The notes beneath the pieces were generated by a model, which searched no databases, was not told the origin of the DNA, and saw only the letters and a program-made list of their open reading frames with translations. Positions 58,630 through 64,000 of a DNA stretch of 64,000 bases are shown here, in pieces. Made by a program: the position numbers and the translations under genes. Source of the DNA: Paramylibacter ulvae (lineage in GTDB: Bacteria; Pseudomonadota; Alphaproteobacteria; Rhodobacterales; Rhodobacteraceae); contig NZ_BMZF01000004.1 in NCBI RefSeq assembly GCF_014652655.1, forward strand, positions 95,980 through 159,979, read 5' to 3'. Position 1 is the first letter of the stretch, and the number at the start of each line of letters is the position of its first letter.

Positions 58630-59013
58630 ATGGAAATGACATTACCACAGCGGCGCAGGCGTCGCCCCAGCCTGACACCCATGATTGATGTGGTGTTTTT
58701 GCTGCTGGTGTTTTTCATGCTGGCATCACAATTTGGCAAGGATCAGGCCGTGACCCTGCCGATATTGGGGGGTGATGCGAGTGCTAAATACAGTGGGCCA
58801 CCACGCCTGATTACTGTGCGCGGCGACACTGTGTTGCTTAACGGTGCGCCGATGGAATTAACGCGAGCGATTAAAAACCTACAAACGCTGACCACCAAAC
58901 CCGATGATATTATCGTGCTGCGCGGGGGCGAAGATGCGAGCACACAAAATATGTTGGATGTTTTTTCCGCGCTGCAAGGGGCCGGGTTTTCAACCGTTGT
59001 CATGGTGGAATGA
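58630..59013 (+). CDS. exbD: ExbD/TolR-family protein (first)
   Basis: The 127-residue product has a basic N-terminus ('LPQRRRRRPSL') and one membrane helix, 'TPMIDVVFLLLVFFMLAS', with the conserved proton-pathway aspartate, followed by a periplasmic domain. It starts 13 bases after exbB. An ATG two codons later is also possible. The following gene is a second family member. Confidence 0.88.
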   Translation: MEMTLPQRRRRRPSLTPMIDVVFLLLVFFMLASQFGKDQAVTLPILGGDASAKYSGPPRLITVRGDTVLLNGAPMELTRAIKNLQTLTTKPDDIIVLRGGEDASTQNMLDVFSALQGAGFSTVVMVE

Positions 59014-59397
59014 ATGGATTTTTCAACGCAAGTGCCACGGCAAAGATCGGAATCCATTGTGCCTATGATCAATGTGGTGTTCCTGTTGTTGATCTTTTTC
59101 TTGATGACATCAACCATTCAACAACCCGCGCCATTTGAAATCACACCCCCAAACGGGGATGAGTTGAACATGGCCGAAGGGGAATTGAGCGTTTATGTGT
59201 CCAGCGATGGCACGGTGCGATTTGATGTGTTTGAAAACGATATCGCGTGGCAACGGTTGGCGGGAAAAATAGATGAAAAAAGCAATGTGAAATTACACGT
59301 TGATGCCGCATTGCCAGCCCCCATTTTGGCGCGTGTGATGACGCGGTTTGGCACGGTAGGTGCGGCCAATGTTGAAATCATTGCGACCGTAAAATGA
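59014..59397 (+). CDS. ExbD/TolR-family protein (second), helix aspartate replaced
   Basis: The 127-residue protein has the same layout as the preceding gene, with helix 'VPMINVVFLLLIFFLMTS'. Where ExbD and TolR have 'PMIDV', this copy has 'PMINV': the aspartate needed for proton coupling is asparagine. The sequence around it is otherwise well conserved. It starts directly after the exbD stop and overlaps tonB by four bases. It may work as a non-protonating partner in a mixed ExbD dimer, which is inference. Confidence 0.82.
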   Translation: MDFSTQVPRQRSESIVPMINVVFLLLIFFLMTSTIQQPAPFEITPPNGDELNMAEGELSVYVSSDGTVRFDVFENDIAWQRLAGKIDEKSNVKLHVDAALPAPILARVMTRFGTVGAANVEIIATVK

Positions 59398-60275
59398 TCA
59401 AGCTGTTTGAAACCCTTGGTTTTGGCGCGATTGCGTTGGCGGCGCATCTGGTGATGCTGTTTGGCATACCCGACAGCGGCAGTCAGGCAGGCGGAGAAGC
59501 GGGCGAACATCTGTTATCGCTGCAAGGGTCAAACCCACAGATTGAACAATTGGTGGCAGAGTGGACCGCACCCGCCGAACCCATCATCGAAGCGATGGTT
59601 GAGCCAGTGATCGAGCCGGTGATTGAAAAAACTGCGCCGATAAAACCAGTGAAACCAGCGGCGAAACCCGTGGATATTCCAACTGAGCGCATACCAAATG
59701 CAACACCTGCGTTGCCCATTGTTGAACCTGTTCAAACACCCGAAGTCGCGGCGCCATCAGATATAATGTTAGTACAGCCAAAATCGCGACCAAAAACCGT
59801 CAAGCAGATTGAACAGCCAAAGCCAAAGGTTGCAAAAACACCAAAGCCAAAAGCGCCCGCAAAGAAAACCGCCACAAAATCATCATCCGCAAGCAAAGCA
59901 CAGACAAAGCAAAAGGCCGCAGGCAATGGTGGCGGAAAGTCCGCGGGGAACGCGGGCAAGTCTGCGGTGAAATCGGGCAAATCTGCCAATTCGGCCAAGG
60001 CGTTGGAAGTGTGGGGCGCACAAATTCGCCGCGCGATTGAACGGCGCAAAGGTTCCGTGCGTGGTATCAAGGCGCGCGCAACTGTCACCATCCGCGTGAA
60101 TGTTGCAGCCAATGGTCAGGTGCTGAGCTTTCAAATTGCGAAACGTTCGGGCAACGCCAAGGCGGATAACGCCGCGCTGAAAACCTTGAACGGGATTAAA
60201 TCCATGCCAAAGGCGGTGAAAGGCGTGAGCAAATCAAAACATAGTTTTGTGATCCCAATGATTTATCAACCGTGA
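59394..60275 (+). CDS. tonB: TonB energy-transducing protein
   Basis: TonB spans the periplasm and transmits proton-motive energy to outer-membrane receptors. The 293-residue protein has an N-terminal membrane helix (about residues 8-24), a long proline/lysine/alanine-rich region (60-200), and a C-terminal domain with 'IRRAIERRKGSVRGIKARATVTIRVNVAANGQV' in segments and 'GNAKADNAALKTLNGIKSMP', matching the TonB C-terminal family. It ends ten bases before an IRO-like palindrome of the next unit. Confidence 0.88.
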   Translation: MIKLFETLGFGAIALAAHLVMLFGIPDSGSQAGGEAGEHLLSLQGSNPQIEQLVAEWTAPAEPIIEAMVEPVIEPVIEKTAPIKPVKPAAKPVDIPTERIPNATPALPIVEPVQTPEVAAPSDIMLVQPKSRPKTVKQIEQPKPKVAKTPKPKAPAKKTATKSSSASKAQTKQKAAGNGGGKSAGNAGKSAVKSGKSANSAKALEVWGAQIRRAIERRKGSVRGIKARATVTIRVNVAANGQVLSFQIAKRSGNAKADNAALKTLNGIKSMPKAVKGVSKSKHSFVIPMIYQP

Positions 60276-60284
60276 AAATAATAA

Positions 60285-60300
60285 TTGACAAAAATTGTCA
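60285..60300 (+). promoter_or_regulatory. IRO-type palindrome upstream of the haem receptor
   Basis: TTGACAAAAATTGTCA differs from the palindrome before exbB by one base over 16 and also contains TGA-N9-TCA. It lies 79 bases before the receptor ATG in a 103-base gap after tonB, implying a separate iron-controlled promoter for the receptor-hmuS-hmuT genes. Confidence 0.6.
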
Positions 60301-60378
60301 GATATAAGATGAACCAACCAAAGTAACCACCCGACTCGCGTCTGGCAGTGAAGAAAAAATATGCGAGAAGGACGGGAA

Positions 60379-62370
60379 ATGACCCCCAATAGATTTATCG
60401 TTGCAGTTGTTGCAACATTCGCAGCGCACAGTGTCGCTGCTCAAGAATCCACCACCGTGGATCCGATTGTAATAAACGCAGGGCAAGAGAAGGTTGCATC
60501 CGATGTGGCGCAATCGGTGAGCGTGGTTAACCAAGAAAAGCTGGATGAAATTCAGGCGGCCAATCTGGGCGATATCTTGAACCAAGTGCCCGGTGTTTCG
60601 GGGATTGGATCAAGCAGCCCGCTTGGCCAATCATTCAACATTCGCGGCGTTGGTGCGGGTGTTACATCGGCGGCGTCATCAATTTTGACACTGGTGGATG
60701 GTGAAGAGCTTTATTACGAAAGCTATCGCCAAGGGTCGATTTTTGTTGAACCAGAATTGTTAAAACGGGTCGAGGTTTTGCGCGGACCTGGTTCATCAAC
60801 GCTTTATGGTTCTGGTGCGATGGGCGGCGTGGTTTTGATGGAAACCAAAGACGCGCGCGATTTTTTAACCGATGGCGATACGTTCGCGGTGCGTCAAAAG
60901 CTGACGTTTGAATCAAACGAAGATAAAACCCAATCCACCACGATTTTGGCATTTGCACCCGATGATAATTTTGATGCGTTATTTGCACTGTCATATTCCG
61001 ATATTGGCACGAGCGAGGACGGCGATGGCAACACATTGATCCGCACCAATGCCGATATCGCCAATGTATTGGCCAAGGCGAATTATACTACGGGCGATCA
61101 TCGTTTTGGCGTGTCATATCAACATCTGTATTCTGATGGCACCAACCAAGATTTTAATCAGTTGGATGGAAGTGTCACGTTCCCATGGGGCGTGGGCAAC
61201 ATTACAACCCAGTCACAAGTTGCAAAGCTGGAACATAATTACAGCCCAACGGACAACCCGTTTATCGATTTAACAACCAGCCTGTCATACACCAATTCAC
61301 AGGTTGATGTGGCACAGGGCACAATCGCCAGCGAACCGGTTTTTGCGTCATTAATCGGCGAGCGATCTTATGAATTGTGGAAGCTGAAAACAGAAAACAC
61401 CGCCGATATTTCTGGTGCGGCGGGTGAACATTATTTAACTTTTGGCGCGGCGGTATCACGCAAAGATCGCACATCCGATCCCGCGTCTGGTTCCCACCCA
61501 GAGGCAACGACAGACACATTTGAAATTTATGCGCTGAGCGAATTTTCCCCAACGGATCGATTGACGATCAACACAGGATTGCGCGTTGATCATCAACGCC
61601 TGACGCCCGCTGATAGTGTTACGGTGACCAGCGATTCAATGTCGGGTACCGCAATCGAGCCACAAATTTCAGCGATCTACAAATTGAACGAACAATGGAG
61701 CGTGTTTGGTTCACTTGCCCGCGTAAACCGTTTGCCCACGGATGATGAAATTTTTGATGAATTTGGTGGGGGCACTGCCAATTTGGATTTGGATCCAGAA
61801 AAGGGAACCAACACAGAAATTGGTGTGTCCTATGTGGGATCAAACCTGTTCACAGCAAATGACGAAGTCGATTTGAAATTCACCGCATTTTACAATGATA
61901 TCAAAGACAAGATCGTGCGCACCAATGCCGGCGCGGGGCAACCGGGATTTGATAATCTTGATCGCGCAATCATCAAAGGTGCGGAAATCGAAGGGCGCTA
62001 TGTCGTGGGCAAGTTTGCAGCATCCATGGGCGTGACCCTGATTGATGGTCAGGGGCCAAATGATACCAAGCTGGATTCAATTGCGAATAACTCATTGATG
62101 CTTGGTTTCTCATATCAATTCACGCCTGAATTCAAGATGGGCATCAACAGCACCTTTGCCGCCGACCGCAGCCAAGATCGCGGTGAATTTGATGGCTATA
62201 ACGTGCACAATATTTACGCCACCTACAGCCCTGATCGCGGTGTGTTGAAGGGTGCGCAAATCCATCTGGGCATCGATAATATCGCCGATACAACCTATCA
62301 GCCCGCGACATATCTGTCGCAAGCGGCCAAGGGGCGAAACATCAAACTGTCATTAGCAAAAACATTCTAA
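60379..62370 (+). CDS. TonB-dependent outer-membrane receptor, probably for haem
   Basis: The 663-residue protein has a signal peptide (cleavage after 'AAHSVAA'), a plug domain ('SVSVVNQEKLDEIQAANLGDILNQVPGV' and 'NIRGVGAGV'), 'RVEVLRGPGSSTLYGSGAMGGVV', and a beta-barrel ending in phenylalanine ('LSLAKTF'). The haem role is inferred from the following hmuS and hmuT. The start at 60379 follows AAGGACGG; an ATG six codons earlier is less well placed. HmuR would be the corresponding name. Confidence 0.88.
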   Translation: MTPNRFIVAVVATFAAHSVAAQESTTVDPIVINAGQEKVASDVAQSVSVVNQEKLDEIQAANLGDILNQVPGVSGIGSSSPLGQSFNIRGVGAGVTSAASSILTLVDGEELYYESYRQGSIFVEPELLKRVEVLRGPGSSTLYGSGAMGGVVLMETKDARDFLTDGDTFAVRQKLTFESNEDKTQSTTILAFAPDDNFDALFALSYSDIGTSEDGDGNTLIRTNADIANVLAKANYTTGDHRFGVSYQHLYSDGTNQDFNQLDGSVTFPWGVGNITTQSQVAKLEHNYSPTDNPFIDLTTSLSYTNSQVDVAQGTIASEPVFASLIGERSYELWKLKTENTADISGAAGEHYLTFGAAVSRKDRTSDPASGSHPEATTDTFEIYALSEFSPTDRLTINTGLRVDHQRLTPADSVTVTSDSMSGTAIEPQISAIYKLNEQWSVFGSLARVNRLPTDDEIFDEFGGGTANLDLDPEKGTNTEIGVSYVGSNLFTANDEVDLKFTAFYNDIKDKIVRTNAGAGQPGFDNLDRAIIKGAEIEGRYVVGKFAASMGVTLIDGQGPNDTKLDSIANNSLMLGFSYQFTPEFKMGINSTFAADRSQDRGEFDGYNVHNIYATYSPDRGVLKGAQIHLGIDNIADTTYQPATYLSQAAKGRNIKLSLAKTF

Positions 62371-62382
62371 GCGGAGAGCAAA

Positions 62383-63438
62383 ATGTTAGATCATTCAATC
62401 GCAGACAATTACGAACGATTTGAAAACCTGATCCAAGAAAAGGGATCAATGCGTGCCGTGGACGCCGCCAAATCATTGGGCATCAGCGAGGCAGAGCTGG
62501 TCGAAGCCAAACAAATTTCAGGTGCGGCTAAACGATTGCGCCGTGATCCCGAACGCGGTTTTGCGCCCTTGATCGAGGGTATGGTTGGCCTTGGCGAAGT
62601 GATGTGTTTAACGCGCAATGAACATGCGGTGCACGAACGTTATGGTGAATTTGCCAATGTAAATATCGGCCCCGTGATGGGGCTGGTTTTGAACAAAACC
62701 ATTGATCTGCGCATTTTTATGAACCGCTGGGCGTTTGCCTTTGTGATCGAAGAACAGGTGAAATCTGGCCTGCGGATCAGTTTACAGTTTTTCGATAAAT
62801 CAGGAACAGCGGTGCATAAAATCTATCCAACCGATGAAACCGATCGGGCGGGTTTTGATGCGCTGGTTGCTGATTGGATTGATGGCGCGGCAGAACAGAT
62901 CATTACAACCCCATTGCCCCCTGTTGCCGCCGATCGCCCGGATGGCGATGTGGATGTGGCTGCATTGCGCAAAGATTGGGATGCCATGAGCGATGTGCAT
63001 CAATTCCACGGCATGTTGAAAAAACACAATGTTGGGCGAATGCAGGCATTGCGACTGGTCGGCGAAGATGTGGCATGGCAGGTGCCAACCGATGCGATCA
63101 CTTGGGCGTTGGAACGCGCAGTGGACGCAAAACTACCGATCATGGTTTTTATTGGCAACAAAGGCTGTATTCAAATTCACACAGGCGCAATTGAAAATGT
63201 GAAACCGATGGGCCCGTGGACCAATATCCTTGATCCCAAATTCCATATGCATCTGCGCCAAGATCACGTGGCCCACGCATGGATCGTGCGCAAACCATCG
63301 AAAGACGGATTTGTCACATCGCTGGAAGCATTTGATGCCAATGGTCAAAGCTTTTTCCTCATGTTTGGTGAGCGCCATGAAGGCAATCCAGAATTACAAG
63401 CGTGGCGCGATTTGTTGGATGGGTTGGGCAAGAAATGA
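62383..63438 (+). CDS. hmuS: Haem-degrading or haem-trafficking protein HmuS/HemS
   Basis: HemS/HmuS proteins bind or degrade haem in the cytoplasm after import. The 351-residue product is a tandem repeat of two HemS domains: the first with 'LGEVMCLTRNEHAVHERYGEFANV', the second with 'DVHQFHGMLKKHNVGRMQALRLVGEDVAWQV'. 'GNKGCIQIHTGAIENVKPMGPWTNILDPKFHMHLR' in segments is characteristic. It follows the receptor by 12 bases and overlaps hmuT by four. Confidence 0.95.
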   Translation: MLDHSIADNYERFENLIQEKGSMRAVDAAKSLGISEAELVEAKQISGAAKRLRRDPERGFAPLIEGMVGLGEVMCLTRNEHAVHERYGEFANVNIGPVMGLVLNKTIDLRIFMNRWAFAFVIEEQVKSGLRISLQFFDKSGTAVHKIYPTDETDRAGFDALVADWIDGAAEQIITTPLPPVAADRPDGDVDVAALRKDWDAMSDVHQFHGMLKKHNVGRMQALRLVGEDVAWQVPTDAITWALERAVDAKLPIMVFIGNKGCIQIHTGAIENVKPMGPWTNILDPKFHMHLRQDHVAHAWIVRKPSKDGFVTSLEAFDANGQSFFLMFGERHEGNPELQAWRDLLDGLGKK

Positions 63439-64000
63439 AATTGCTCACACATTTCATGTTGATCGGGGCGCTCGCATTTGCGGGCGCATCCCACGCACAG
63501 GATTATAAACGCATCGCATCGGCGGGCGGGGACATCACCGAAATTATCTATGCGCTTGGCGCGGGTGATCAGGTGATCGCAGTTGATAGCACCTCTGGTT
63601 TCCCAGAAACGGTCAAGGATAAGGCGCAAATCGGTTATGTGCGCGGTCTGTCCGCCGAGGGCGTGTTATCCATCGCACCTGATCTGTTGATCGGTGCAGA
63701 TGACATGGGGCCACCCAATGTGATTGATAATCTGCGCGCGGCCAATTTGGATGTGGCCGTCGCACCACTTGGGCACGGTGCGGATCGTGTGGTGACCAAG
63801 ATCAAATTCGTTGGCGAAACATTGGGATTGCAATCACGCGCCGATGATTTGATCGCCGATTACAGCGCGAAAATGGCTGCACTTGCCGATCAGGTTGGCG
63901 CGCTGGAAACCAAACCAAAGGTGTTGTTTATCCTGTCCATGCGCGATGGTGCCCCGATTGTGGGGGGCGCGGAAACCTCAGCACATGATATCATTGAATT
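63435..64000 (+). CDS. hmuT: Haem ABC transporter substrate-binding protein HmuT (partial, runs off the window)
   Basis: The first 188 residues are present. A signal peptide ends near 'AFAGASHAQ', and the mature part starts 'KRIASAGGDITEIIYALGAGDQVIAVDSTSGFPE'. 'KAQIGYVRGLSAEGVLSIAPDLLIG' includes the Tyr/Arg region typical of HmuT haem binding. The ATG at 63435 is in an ATGA overlap with hmuS. hmuU and hmuV would be expected just beyond the window. Confidence 0.92.
   Translation, partial: MKLLTHFMLIGALAFAGASHAQDYKRIASAGGDITEIIYALGAGDQVIAVDSTSGFPETVKDKAQIGYVRGLSAEGVLSIAPDLLIGADDMGPPNVIDNLRAANLDVAVAPLGHGADRVVTKIKFVGETLGLQSRADDLIADYSAKMAALADQVGALETKPKVLFILSMRDGAPIVGGAETSAHDIIE

Noticed and set aside
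1-64000. tRNA, rRNA, CRISPR, insertion sequences, prophage genes, att sites
   Set aside because: I looked on both strands and saw no cloverleaf, repeat array, transposase, integrase or terminal inverted repeat pair that I could support; short RNA genes could still be missed by eye.

Overview
This window looks like chromosomal DNA of an alphaproteobacterium of the order Rhodobacterales (Roseobacter/Amylibacter-like), with a fairly low GC content for that group. That placement is inferred from gene content and order: a long dcw cluster with two DUF2484-type membrane genes between murC and murB, CobS/CobT, a urt-ure urea island, and an exbB-exbD-exbD-tonB plus hmu haem locus. No rRNA or marker phylogeny is available in the window.

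Region 1 (13-20035, + strand) is an almost complete division and cell wall cluster: mraZ-rsmH-ftsL-ftsI-murE-murF-mraY-murD-(methyltransferase)-ftsW-murG-murC-DUF2484-DUF2484-murB-ddl-ftsQ-ftsA-ftsZ. Genes overlap or nearly touch, and the cluster ends at a strong intrinsic terminator after ftsZ. lpxC, bamD, recN and a small Dabb-domain gene follow on the same strand (20214-24071).

Region 2 (24068-43822) is mixed housekeeping on both strands: an FAD-linked D-lactate/glycolate-type dehydrogenase, a ClC chloride channel, an Xaa-Pro aminopeptidase, cobT and cobS, an orphan membrane protein, a J-domain protein, bolA, a DUF4177-like protein, a bestrophin-like channel, gatB, a DMSP-lyase-family cupin, a TerB-like anchored protein, a histidine phosphatase, pepN and malate synthase G. 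Three convergent pairs share interlocked stop codons. The 387 bases between the cupin gene and gatB hold what looks like a decayed reading frame.

Region 3 (44141-57820) is nitrogen-related. A BASS-family transporter is followed on the minus strand by a urea operon read urtA-B-C-D-E-ureD-A-B-C-(orphan)-(DUF4375/DMP19)-ureE-F-G: the ABC transporter imports urea, urease hydrolyses it, and UreDEFG load nickel. Two genes of unknown role sit inside the operon between ureC and ureE. A divergent LysR gene flanks urtA, with a long dyad between them.

Region 4 (57838-64000, + strand) is iron/haem uptake: exbB-exbD-exbD-tonB, a TonB-dependent receptor, hmuS and the start of hmuT, cut by the window end. 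Nearly identical palindromes of the form TGA-N9-TCA precede both exbB and the receptor and fit iron-responsive (RirA/IRO-type) control. I found no rRNA, tRNA, CRISPR array, insertion sequence or phage gene. The clearest candidates for something not well described are the two genes embedded in the urease operon, the DMSP-lyase-like cupin with an altered metal motif, and the methyltransferase within the dcw cluster.
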